A DNA stretch of 64,000 nt from positions 88,813,501 through 88,877,500 of the forward strand of contig CM027378.1 in NCBI GenBank assembly GCA_015680905.1, read 5' to 3'. Both the position numbers and the translations under genes were made by a program. The notes beneath the pieces are model-generated. The model worked only from the letters and a program-made list of their open reading frames with translations. It ran no database searches and had not been told where the DNA came from. The DNA comes from Coptis chinensis (taxonomy: Eukaryota; Streptophyta; Magnoliopsida; Ranunculales; Ranunculaceae). Below, one piece after another: positions 53,701-64,000 of this stretch (positions are counted from its first letter, which is position 1; every line of letters begins with the position of its first letter).

Positions 53701-54571
53701 AACATATCCAAAGACAATAAAAACTTTATGGTTTATGTTCTCTCGTGGCTTGTACTTGCGCTTATCTTCATATTAACTAAGGTATAGTTCCACTGTTGCT
53801 ACTCTCTTGAAGAATGTCTGTGAAGCATGAACCGCTTTTTTCTTGCCTTGATGCATGATGCATAAAATAGTATATTTGATGGACTGTTTAGGTAAATTGG
53901 CATTCAAATTGTTTCTGTAGTGTCCATTTAAAGAGTAGACAAATTCTATTGTTTTTAGTATTTTGTATAGTTTAACGGTAGACTTATGGAAGGTATTTAT
54001 TAATTATTTATAGCACTTGCTACAACACTTGGTATCTTGTTTTGAGTTTTTGACATCAAACCTGCTATACAGGCGATGAACGTGGGGAAACTGCTTCTTG
54101 CTGCCAACTATCAACTTTCTTTCAGGCTTCTTAAAGCACTTCTATTCCTGGGATCACTATCTATAATAATCGCACTTTCTATTGTATGTGACTTGTCTCT
54201 GATGGACCTTATTATCGGCTGTTTAGCATTTTTGCCCACAGGTTGGGGCTTAATTTTGGTAAGTTTAGATGAGTAGGGAAAATAAAAACAGCGTTGAGTT
54301 TTCCATGATGCCCGTCTGACACATTTTTGGTGTCTATATTTAGATTGCACAAGCAGTGAGACCCAAGCTGGAAGATACTGGACTGTGGGACTTTGTGCAG
54401 GTTCTTGCTCAAGCTTATGATTATGGCATGGGTGTTGTGCTTTTCGCGACAATAGCTGCATTAGCTTGGCTGCCAGTAATATCTGCGTTCCAGACCCGTT
54501 TTCTTTTCAATGAAGCATTCAATAGGCATCTGCAAATTCAAACAATTCTTGCAGGAAAGAAGAAAACATAG
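35701..54571 (+). CDS. CALS8: callose synthase (1,3-beta-glucan synthase, GT48), CALS8/GSL4-like, 42 exons
   Basis: Plasma-membrane enzyme that makes callose from UDP-glucose. Exons: 35701-35935, 36856-36956, 37064-37179, 37326-37407, 37526-37636, 38047-38166, 38318-38410, 38501-38592, 39052-39178, 40450-40587, 40663-40739, 40864-40948, 41030-41152, 41403-41534, 41621-41738, 42712-43040, 44911-44963, 45046-45106, 45850-45931, 46029-46078, 46260-46346, 46417-46551, 46654-46748, 46831-46915, 46997-47157, 47292-47415, 47524-47618, 47702-47846, 47920-48071, 48264-48370, 48459-48581, 48672-48740, 48836-49022, 49106-49217, 50303-50422, 50524-50639, 51091-51174, 51407-51519, 51597-51826, 52933-53781, 54073-54258, 54344-54571. 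Phases all fit, giving 1975 residues, the usual family size. Parts: a Vta1-like N-terminal region (FHAFERAHRMDPSSSGRG), an FKS1-type segment (YIGLFLLIWGEASNLRFMPEC), a first membrane cluster (about 535-770), a large cytoplasmic glucan synthase domain (QNHAIIFTRG, DMNQD, RPTG near residue 1662), then a second membrane cluster to the end (ILAGKKKT). The EEDTV.KRKEKSD and GVLSGAV words fit the CALS8 type best as I recall it; subtype assignment is from memory. One intron has a GC donor (50640). Confidence 0.92.
43600..43892. repeat. MITE-like repeat with acctagagatgctc ends
   Basis: Two direct copies of tacccacctag(a/g)atgctc lie 80 bases apart at 43790 and 43870. Upstream, gtgtgggtgggtccccc (about 43749) recalls gtggtggggcc at 13645 in the unit at 13616-13832, which also ends acctagagatgctctt. 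This suggests two members of one non-autonomous DNA transposon family. Exact ends were not resolved. Confidence 0.4.
44180..44315. mobile_element. 136-bp MITE-like unit with perfect 12-bp terminal inverted repeats
   Basis: The left end tcttcagtgcgc (44180-44191) is the exact reverse complement of the right end gcgcactgaaga (44304-44315). The unit is GC-rich compared with the surrounding intron and holds two internal acgacctgcg copies (44281 and 44298). No coding capacity. The target duplication is unclear. Confidence 0.6.
49781..49966. repeat. 92-bp tandem duplication in callose synthase intron 34
   Basis: Two copies starting tgttggttttgaa at 49781 and 49873 are identical except for one base (gaaatttt versus gaagtttt) over the compared length. 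Near identity implies a recent event. It lies well away from both splice sites. Confidence 0.9.
50044..50244. mobile_element. short LTR-like repeat (solo LTR or TRIM type) in intron 34
   Basis: About 200 bp that begins TGTAACGACCCTA and ends near CTAGGGTATCA(CG), with an imperfect inverted pair at the tips. It contains the phrase cgatgtgggactaaa, common near the ends of plant LTRs. The bases gtttc flank both sides (50039-50043 and 50245-50249), a possible 5-bp target duplication. It is a small fossil without genes; the family is not identified. Confidence 0.45.
50640..50641 (+). other. CALS8: GC splice donor of callose synthase intron 36
   Basis: The exon reads CACTGGAAG and is followed by GCTAGATCC. 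The next exon begins TGTTTCATC after ATTGCAG (51090). Joining ag with t gives Ser in the conserved HIFTGSVSSLAWFM. No GT within reach would keep both frame and conserved residues, so a GC-AG intron is the best reading. Confidence 0.75.
51900..52080 (+). mobile_element. SINE-like repeat in callose synthase intron 39
   Basis: Contains an internal RNA polymerase III promoter pattern: box A tagctgagttga at 51910-51921 and box B gagttcgagtc at 51940-51950, spaced as in tRNA-derived SINEs. The remainder (ccccaggttattttggg ... cacctggggtttcac) has no coding capacity and ends in A-rich sequence near 52075. Borders are approximate. Confidence 0.45.
52857..52885. repeat. (GT)n microsatellite
   Basis: About 13 uninterrupted GT units in intron 39, some 50 bases before the last large exon's acceptor region begins. 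Confidence 0.9.
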
Positions 54572-54987
54572 TAATTGACTTGTATGTTATATTTATATCC
54601 AGTGTAGCCATTTTGATGTAATTATGTGAATATCATAGTCAAAACATTTTTAATCCATGTTTATGATCGTTACCATCCACCTAAAAAAGATTCGTAAAAT
54701 GCCAATGCATGTTATCGTAAACAACACGTGAACATAAATTCAGCTCGAAAGTAATACGTGCAAACATAGTAACTAACACGTGCAGCCGTAAAAGACAGCC
54801 GCCGTACATTTTTCTTCTGTTTTTGGAGGGCCGTTGTGAGCGGTTGGATGGAACACACATTCATCGAGATTTGTATTTTCTCTCGTTCATATACATGGAC
54901 ATTTTGGTAAATTACCATCTCTTCCACCTATATATAAAAGGGGTCCAAAGCAAGTACACACTTCATTTTCCAGCGGACGGAAAAAAA
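54572..54987. other. intergenic region: callose synthase 3' end and OTC promoter
   Basis: Only about 416 bases separate the callose synthase stop from the OTC start codon. The first part is probably the 3' untranslated region. The second part holds the OTC promoter with a TATA box at 54931. Two hexamer-like acgtg cores lie at 54726 and 54778. Confidence 0.55.
54931..54940 (+). promoter_or_regulatory. TATA box of the OTC gene
   Basis: tatataaaag lies 48-57 bases before the ATG at 54988. A start site about 30 bases downstream would leave a leader of roughly 20-25 bases. Confidence 0.65.
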
Positions 54988-57936
<2,949 letters not shown>

Positions 57937-58089
57937 GGCTCCTGACCACCACGGACTAGTGTTTGATATTAAGTAACAATTTATTTATGATCCCAATTTG
58001 CATCTTATTAGTTGATTGTTCCTTGTATCTGAACTAGTACAAAACACGGCATATTATGGAAAATGTTTGTTTTATGAACAGTTTTGCAA

Positions 58090-58091
<2 letters not shown>
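57937..58091 (+). other. OTC 3' untranslated region
   Basis: Non-coding sequence after the OTC stop, up to the target duplication of the LINE insertion. AT-rich; a poly(A) signal was not fixed. Confidence 0.5.
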
Positions 58092-58143
<52 letters not shown>

Positions 58144-59392
58144 TGGTGCCTCTTGCATCATCATCTATCATTTCTGATAGTTGGGCATCAAGAGGGTGAT
58201 TGATAAACATAAAAACTACATAATTGATATTACATAGTTTTGACAAGTAGTCTGGCGGGCTTGTTACATTCCCCATGTGTGTTGTATAATTTGAATTTCT
58301 CCAAATGGGCCGATGAAGAGGGTAATGGATGCGTGAAGGTTTAGGCAATACCACGGAATGGTTTCCTTTACCTTGAATGATCTGCATTGCTCATGCGAAT
58401 CGGAGCTATTCTCACTTTCTTAAGGTTCATAAGAAGTGCACACTCAAGTCCTTTCTCAACAGCCAATAGCTCTTGAAACGTGGATCGATCTATTGAGTGA
58501 GCTCCCCGTAAGCACCAAGAACGGCTCCTTATCTATTCCGTAGGGGACACCTCCATAACCACAACTAGCCGGCAAGATCCGATCCATCTGGATTCAACAT
58601 AACTTCATCTTCTCCCGGTTTGATCCATGAGCATTCAATGAACGTTGAGGGGACGTAGTTCGACGTAGTTCACTTGCAAACCTATTTTGTGCATAAACTC
58701 TCTTGTACCAATACTATCAGTTGCGTCCTTGTCCTTGACTGCACATTGCAAATACAGCTTCATAGTCTTGACCATTCTCCAGTAGACCATTCTCCAGTAG
58801 AGTAATTGAGGCGTAGTACTCTGATTTCTAAACCTCCTAGCATTTCTTTCTTGCCAAATCTAGTAGACCGTTGCACATATCAAGGCTTTTGCAATTTCAC
58901 CTTCTTTAAAGGCACCCCTACACCTTCTAAAGATATCATACCATTCTGACACAGAAGTTTTAACCACTGATCCCCAACCAAGTAGAGATTTCACATATGA
59001 CCACACTTGTTTTGAGAAAGAACAATCGAAAAACAAGTGATGTGAATTTTCTCTGGCATTACTGTCACATAAACAACAACTCGAGTGATTCAAGATATTT
59101 CTCTGCATCAGTTTATCTTGAGTAGGAAGCGCACCTGCAAAAAGTTGCCAAGTAGTAAAGGAGTGTTTGGGAATGACGAGCTTACCCCAAACAACTCTAA
59201 ACCACTTTACCTTCCTTCGAATAGCCTTAAGAGCTGCATAGGCAGAGTTGACAGTGTATTTTCCATTGCTTGTAACAGTCCACACTAACTGATCATTTGG
59301 TAGCAAAGAATTAATAGGAGTTCCTATTATCATAGATTTGAGCTCACATTGAGGTAAATCGGTGATGTATATGAGTGATCATTTTTGCAAAG
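58092..59392 (-). mobile_element. 5'-truncated LINE with 13-bp target duplication, minus strand
   Basis: A run of 49 T (58092-58140) is the poly(A) tail of a minus-strand LINE. The target ttttgcaaagttt occurs at 58082-58094 (merging with the T run) and again at 59393-59405, so the insertion is well delimited at about 1.3 kb. The body encodes the zf-RVT part (59333-58860, with CCLCDSN...HHLFFDC and WSYVKSLLGW) and then a decayed RNase-H-like part (an ELLAVEKGLECALLMNLKKV-like segment near 58400-58490) in broken frame. It is dead on arrival through 5' truncation. It sits between two convergent genes and may lie within the 3' untranslated region of one of them. Confidence 0.92.
58860..59333 (-). 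pseudogene. LINE zf-RVT fragment
   Basis: A 157-codon open stretch with the plant zf-RVT pattern: WTVTSNGKYTVNSAY, VWGKLVIPKHSFTTW, LPTQDKLMQRN, then CCLCDSNARENSHHLFFDC with the Cys/His ligands. This is the domain that follows reverse transcriptase in LINEs. It is often mis-annotated as a host gene. Confidence 0.85.
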
Positions 59393-59511
59393 TTTGAAGA
59401 CTTGAACTTCCAAATTTCAATTCATTCATTATACAAATACAAAATACAAAATACAAATTATTCAGAAAAATAAATTTATTTGAAAACATCTTTAAAGTGT
59501 TATAAAAATTC

Positions 59512-60228
59512 TCAAAGCCTTGCAACTAAAACTTCCTTCTCAACCAACCCAAGAACAGGCAACACACCTTTCAACGTACTCTTCCTAATCTCCAAATAAA
59601 CCTCCCCATTCCATTTCCTACTCCCTAACTTGTCCCCCAACTTAAACGCAGCCTCAATAGTCTCTTCCGCATTACAAAACACCTCATCAATAATTCCCAT
59701 TTTAACCCCATCTTCCCCTTTAATCCTCTTCCCTTGTAAAACAACATCTCTCAAACTCTTCACCCAAATTTTCTCTCTCATGAAAGCCATAAAATAATCA
59801 GGAAGTGTCATCCCAATATCCAACTCACTCATATACAAAACCCCACGATCTTTCCTCATGTACACGTAATCATGCCCAATTGCTAACAGGAATCCAGCTG
59901 CTGCCGCGTGTCCGGTTACTGCGGCTATGGTTGGAAGTGGGAGGGATATTAAATCGGATATAACCGGTTTGAAATCGATGACCATTTGATGGAGGCGGTC
60001 GCGGAAAAAGGATGGGCCGTTGGATTGGGCCCAGGTTAGATCGAAACCGTTGGAGAAGAATTTGCCTTGGGCTGTTGTGATTAGGACTGAACCGGGTTTG
60101 GCTTCGGATCGGATTTGACTTAGTAGGGAACGGAGGTGTGAGATTACAGATGGGCTTAGACGGTGTTCGGTTTCTCCTGTTAGAGTTAGGAGGAATATGT
60201 TCCCTCGGGTTTCTAATGTAATAAACAT
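59512..60228 (-). CDS. ECI: enoyl-CoA delta isomerase, peroxisomal type (intronless)
   Basis: A crotonase-family enzyme of 238 residues with no introns, the usual size of the plant ECI group. It shifts cis/trans-3 double bonds of fatty enoyl-CoAs to trans-2, so that unsaturated fatty acids can enter beta-oxidation in peroxisomes. Visible: two oxyanion-hole segments, FFSNGFDL (residues about 57-64) and GHAAAAGFLLA (106-116), and the SELDIGM segment with Glu135, at the place of the catalytic Glu in this group (from family knowledge). The C-terminus is VARL; ARL fits the peroxisomal PTS1 signal. The Met start directly precedes the conserved ITLETRGNIFLLTLTG. A TATA box lies about 52-60 bases upstream. 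It could also be named a crotonase-like or IBR10-like protein. Confidence 0.88.
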   Translation of the reverse strand: MFITLETRGNIFLLTLTGETEHRLSPSVISHLRSLLSQIRSEAKPGSVLITTAQGKFFSNGFDLTWAQSNGPSFFRDRLHQMVIDFKPVISDLISLPLPTIAAVTGHAAAAGFLLAIGHDYVYMRKDRGVLYMSELDIGMTLPDYFMAFMREKIWVKSLRDVVLQGKRIKGEDGVKMGIIDEVFCNAEETIEAAFKLGDKLGSRKWNGEVYLEIRKSTLKGVLPVLGLVEKEVLVARL

Positions 60229-60279
60229 CTGGAGGATGCGACTGTTTTTCGGTTTTGGAGAGAGTGCCCTTTGATTGGG

Positions 60280-60288
60280 CTTTATATA
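60280..60288 (-). promoter_or_regulatory. TATA box of the enoyl-CoA isomerase gene
   Basis: On the minus strand tatataaag lies about 52-60 bases before the ATG at 60228, a normal spacing for a short leader. A ccaat-like phrase (cccaatcaaag, minus) lies between it and the start. Confidence 0.6.
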
Positions 60289-60897
60289 GGAAGAGAGTTG
60301 ATGATGTAATAATGAGGTGGCTTCAAAATTCTTGGGTTCATTATCTGCCCACCTAAGTAAATAAGTTCATAACAAAATATTTTTGCAAGGCCCTGTTAGA
60401 CTCATGGATCTTGGGCCTTTCTTGAGTTCGATTTTGCTGTCCTAAACAAGTCCGATTGTGATCTTTTTTGGGACAACCATAACACTCAATTGAGCTTCAA
60501 TATGTTCAAGTTTTCAGGCTCATTTTGTTTTGTAGAGGAGATCTAAAATAAGTTGAATATAAATTGTATTTGTCTTACACCCATCGATCAACACATGAGA
60601 TCTGATGCATTTTAAATCGGGTTAACCTTTTTCAATCACCGTGAGTATCTCGACATATTTTGATTTATTCTCACTTTCTCAAACTCTGCTGAGAGTAGAA
60701 ACTGCAATTATGCTGAATAATAATACCTAACAATATCGGCAGATGTCCCAATATATCGCGCCATTTTGTAAACGTTGGTACTCCCCTGACCTAAACGGGC
60801 GCCAGAAATAGAAATAGATGAAAATAACATGGTCAAATTCCCTTTTCTACCCCTACAATTCATTTATACTACTAATCTTGTAATTATTATTAGGGTT
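60289..60897. other. intergenic, no gene recognised
   Basis: About 600 bases upstream of the isomerase gene and left of the Tat-like element. AT-rich, no domain-bearing frame. It may contain the distal promoter of the isomerase gene. Confidence 0.5.
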
Positions 60898-61400
60898 TGT
60901 AAAGGAGCGTTTTGGTCTTCTCCTAATTACAACTAGGAAGAACGGGAAAGGTTAGGATTTTGGATATGACCGAGTGTCGCCGCCGAGCTTAACCGCCCAC
61001 GATATCTTCGCTTTTCCTTTTTTTGGGAGAGAAGAATCAGTCCGACGTAGTTCCAAAGGGTGGTATTTATAGAGTTTTGAGAGAGGAGATCCTTCCGACA
61101 CGCGTGTATTCTTTTGTACAAATGTAGGGTGGAGATCGCGGATGAGTGTTGAATTGGATCCGCTTATGATTGGGGGTAGATCACGGTAGTCCCTATTTCC
61201 CGGTGTTGAGATTACCACTAAGATTTTGGCAATCATTACCCCAAAGTGGACGTGTTTCTATTCGGCGTTACAGATTTGGCGAAGTGTTCGTGGCCGAGAT
61301 ATCTCCGTTAAGCACCACCTACCGAAATGCTTTTCGGTCTTGAGGTCGATATATTCAGTTAAACATGCTCCTCGCGAGTCGCGATGCCCTATGGCGTGAT
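60898..61400 (-). repeat. probable 3' LTR of the Tat-like element
   Basis: GC-richer than the flank, placed beyond the purine tract as expected for the 3' LTR of a minus-strand element. The left end TGTAAAGG is a candidate terminus. No second LTR is in the window, so the ends are guesses. Two short overlapping frames (60933-61236) are not convincing genes. Confidence 0.4.
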
Positions 61401-61741
61401 CGCTCCCCCACCCCCCTCGGTAGGCTGGTGTAGAAAAACGCTACCGAGAAAATAGTCCGACGAAATGTGGTGGAGCGTGGAGCTAACAAGATGGATGAAC
61501 CGACTGGTAGAGCGCCACTTTTGAATGTTGTGGCCTCGTGAATTGGCGGGAAAAGGTAGTTTTATACTTTGTTTATTTTGTAACGATCATCGATCTGGAT
61601 TTCCTGGGTAATCCCAGCAGATCGGTGGACGTAGTTGTGATGACGTATTGTCATGGAACGTTGTTTTGGATGTGTACGCATGCTACTGTGTATTTGTGTA
61701 TAACTAGCAACTTGATCTTATGAATATGCGCCTTGTTAAGT

Positions 61742-63223
61742 AGTCAACCCTAGAAATATAGGTCGTTGATGTGACAGGAACTGGATGGGTTACGGTGCCT
61801 GTGAGCGCCGGAGAGTGTTTGCGCGATGAGAGCGTTCTCGTGTGGTCAATCCTAAAAATGTAGGGCAGCGACGTAACAAGACTTGCAAAGGCTATGTAGC
61901 CAGTGAGCTCCGGACCATGGTTTCGCGAGAGAGCGTTCGCGTGTAGTCGATCCTAGAAATATAGGTTCTCGGCGTTACAAGAATTGAGAGGCTATGTAGC
62001 CCGTGAGCTCCCCGAGAGTGTTTTGCGCGATGAGAGTTCTTCGCTTTAGTCGATCCTAGAAATATAGGTCCTCGACGTTACAAGAATTGGAGAGGCTATG
62101 TAGCCCGTGAGCTCCCCGAGAGTCTTTCCACGAGAGCGTTCGCTTTAGTCGATCCTAGAAATATAGGTCCTCGACGTTACAAGAATTGGAGAGGCTATGT
62201 AGCCTGTGAGCTCCCCGAGCCGTGGTGCTCGGCCGAGAACGTTCTCGCTTTAGTCGATCCTAGAAATATAGGTCCCCGACGTTACAAGAATTGAGAGGCT
62301 ATGTAGCCCCGGAGCCCCGAGAGTCGCTGCGCTTTCATTTCTCTCGCTTTAGTCGATCCTAGAAATATAGGTCCTCGACGTTACAAGAATTGGAGAGGCT
62401 ATGTAGCATGTGAGCTCCCCAGTCGTCTTTCCGCGGAGAGCGTTCGCTTTAGTCGATCCTAGAAATATAGGTCCCTCGACGTTACAAGAATTGGAGAGGC
62501 TATGTAGCTCGTGAGCTCTCGAGTATGCGCTTTCGGAGAGAGTTCTCGCTTTAGTCGATCCTAGAAATATAGGTCCTCGACGTTACAAGAATTGGAGGGC
62601 TATGTAGCCTTTGTGAGCTCTGAGGAGATCGTCGCTTTCGCGAGAGAAGCGTTCGCTTTAGTCGATCCTAGAAATATAGGTCCCTCGACGCGTTACAAGA
62701 ATTGGAGAGGCTATGTAGCCCGTGAGCTCCCCTCGAGAATCGCCCGCTTGCGGAGAGCGTTCTCGCTTTTAGTCGATCCTAGAAATATAGGTCCTCGACG
62801 TTACAAGAATTGGAGAGGCTATGTAGCCTGTGAGCTCCTGAGAGCTGTCTGCTCGGTGAGAGCGTTCTCGCTTTAGTCGATCCTAGAAATATAGGTCCTC
62901 GACGTTACAAGAATTGGAGAGGCTATGTAGCCCAAGCTCCTCGAAATGCGCTTTCATGAGAGCGTTCTCGCTTTAATCGATCCTAGAAATATAGGTCCTC
63001 GACGTTACAAAGAATTGGAGAGGCTAAGTAGCCGTGAGCTCGGTGAGCTGTATTTTTAGTCGATCCTAGAAATATAGGTCCTCGACGTTACAAGAATTGG
63101 AGAGGCTATGTAGCCTGTGAGCTCCTGAGAGCTGTCTGCTCGTTGAGAGCGTTCTCGCTTTAGTCGATCCTAGAAATATAGGTCCTCGACGTTACAAGAA
63201 TTGGAGAGGCTAAGTAGCACGTG
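61742..63223 (-). repeat. 15-copy tandem array, unit about 102 bp, in the 3' UTR of the Tat-like element
   Basis: Copies start with agtcgatcctagaaatatag at 61742, 61844, 61945, 62048, 62147, 62252, 62351, 62451, 62553, 62660, 62771, 62875, 62975, 63058 and 63162. Spacing is 83-111, mostly 99-105. The strong core has three blocks: tcgatcctagaaatataggt, cgacgttacaagaattgg and gaggctatgtagcc, followed by gtgagctcc. The rest (gag...cgagagcgttctcgcttt) is variable in length and sequence. The two leftmost copies are the most diverged. Confidence 0.95.
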
Positions 63224-63316
63224 GATACCAATACAACTCACTGGAGTAGATAGTATCAGTCAGCACAAAACTTGTCTTACATTAATGAAAACAAAAGATT
63301 TTCAACATGAATGTCG

Positions 63317-64000
63317 CTACTGATAAAAAATTTTCAGTAGATAAGTATTCCAAGGTCGAGGCAACATCTTCCCCTCTTGGGTTCTTATCCAGTATGCTCC
63401 ATTGCCAACGACGCGTTCCACGATGTAGGGGCCTTCCCATGTGGGTGCTAACTTGGAGTCGTCCTGCGTCTTTTTGAGCACTAGGTCACCAGGTTGAAAA
63501 GACCTAGGATGAACTCGCTTGTTGTAGGAGTTCTTCGAGAGTTTGTCGATAAGAGGCTTACTCTGACGGCAGCCTAAGTCCCGCTTTTCTTCCAAAGAGT
63601 CGACGCCTCGCGATAACACGGAGTCGTTATGGCCCGACTTCGACAAGTTCCGGAGCGAAGTTGTGGTGACGGTCAATTGATTCGGTTTTACGGCTTCGTG
63701 CCATAACATAAGGAGAATGGCGACTTGAGCCCATAATGTTTTCAACCGATTTGGCCATTGGCTCTTATTCTTTTCAATCTTTTTCTTCAAATTTTCTAAG
63801 ATAGCTTTGTTACTGGCTTCTGCTTGACCATTACTCTGAGCGTACTGCGGAGTAGAGAACGCATGAATGATCTTCCACTTGGCTAGGAACTCTTTGACTG
63901 TTCGGCCTTTGAATTGAGGCCCATTGTCCATTACCAGTGTATGTGGTAACCCAAATCTGGTGATAATGTGAGTCCAGATGAAGTTGCGGACATGGGACTC
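63317..64000 (-). pseudogene. Tat-like integrase fragment
   Basis: Gypsy integrase core and C-terminal part on the minus strand, continuing beyond the window edge (an ITRFGLPHTLVMDNGPQF-like segment at the very right). It shows the second Asp region and the NGQAEASN segment with its Glu. Fossil part of the element at 60898-64000. Confidence 0.85.

Larger units (their letters stand above)
60898..64000 (-). mobile_element. Ty3/gypsy element, Tat-like, 3' part, cut by window edge
   Basis: On the minus strand: the second half of integrase (64000-63317; DNGPQFKG, YAQSNGQAEASNKAIL, then the LWHEAVKPNQ and GDLVLKK...WEGPYIV segments), a tandem array in the 3' untranslated region (63223-61742), a purine-rich tract near 61420-61400 (minus gaggggggtgggggag), and probable LTR sequence to about 60898, where plus-strand TGTAAAGGAGCG may mark the terminus. 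The integrase wording, with NGQAEA and LK(K)KIEK, fits Tat/Ogre/Retand elements. It appears degraded. The left border and LTR extent are approximate. Confidence 0.75.

Noticed and set aside
58860-59333. A host zinc-finger gene
   Set aside because: The zf-RVT domain lies in a LINE copy with poly(T) head and target duplication.
61742-63223. Possible CRISPR-like repeat/spacer array
   Set aside because: The repeat is much longer than CRISPR repeats, units are only partly conserved, the context is a plant retrotransposon and no cas genes are present. A tandem satellite-type array explains it.

Overview
The window is nuclear DNA of a flowering plant, probably a eudicot. The host genes have short exons and many AT-rich introns with GT-AG borders, one chloroplast-type leader is present, and plant-type LTR retrotransposons, LINEs, a SINE-like element and small DNA transposons fill the space between genes. 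I cannot name the species. No bacterial-type gene, CRISPR array, rRNA or tRNA gene was seen.

Layout. 1-382 is the end of a Ty3/gypsy LTR that abuts or sits in a Ty1/copia (Tork/TNT1-like) element running to 4180. 5316-6348 (minus) is a three-exon gene for a small protein with an RG-rich start and two RING-like Cys/His fingers. 8104-9936 is a 5'-truncated LINE (minus). 9937 to about 13.6 kb is a Ty3/gypsy remnant of the Athila/Tat branch with an LTR, a primer site and gag only. A small DNA-transposon-like unit lies at 13.6-13.8 kb and a perfect 28-bp inverted repeat at 14.6 kb. 15597-34631 is a second Tork-like copia element split by a Tekay/Del-like Ty3/gypsy element (16495-27815, minus) that has 3.1-kb LTRs and a near-perfect 5-bp target duplication. 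The integrase part of this copia element is tandemly triplicated.

The right half is genic. 35701-54571 (plus) is a complete 42-exon callose synthase gene most like CALS8/GSL4; all exon phases fit and predict 1975 residues. One of its introns appears to use a GC donor, and its larger introns hold small repeats. 54988-57936 (plus) is the five-exon gene for plastid ornithine carbamoyltransferase (arginine synthesis). 59512-60228 (minus) is an intronless peroxisomal-type enoyl-CoA delta isomerase ending in ARL. These last two genes converge, and a 1.3-kb LINE copy with a 13-bp target duplication sits between them.

60.9-64 kb is the 3' end of a Tat-like Ty3/gypsy element (minus): integrase, then a 15-copy, roughly 102-bp tandem array in its 3' untranslated region, then probable LTR sequence. 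The three metabolic genes are ordinary neighbours and share no obvious pathway. I found no clearly new multi-gene system. The most interesting items are the satellite-like array inside the Tat element, the finger-exon duplication in the RING-like gene, the GC-AG intron in the callose synthase gene, and the copia element with a triplicated segment.
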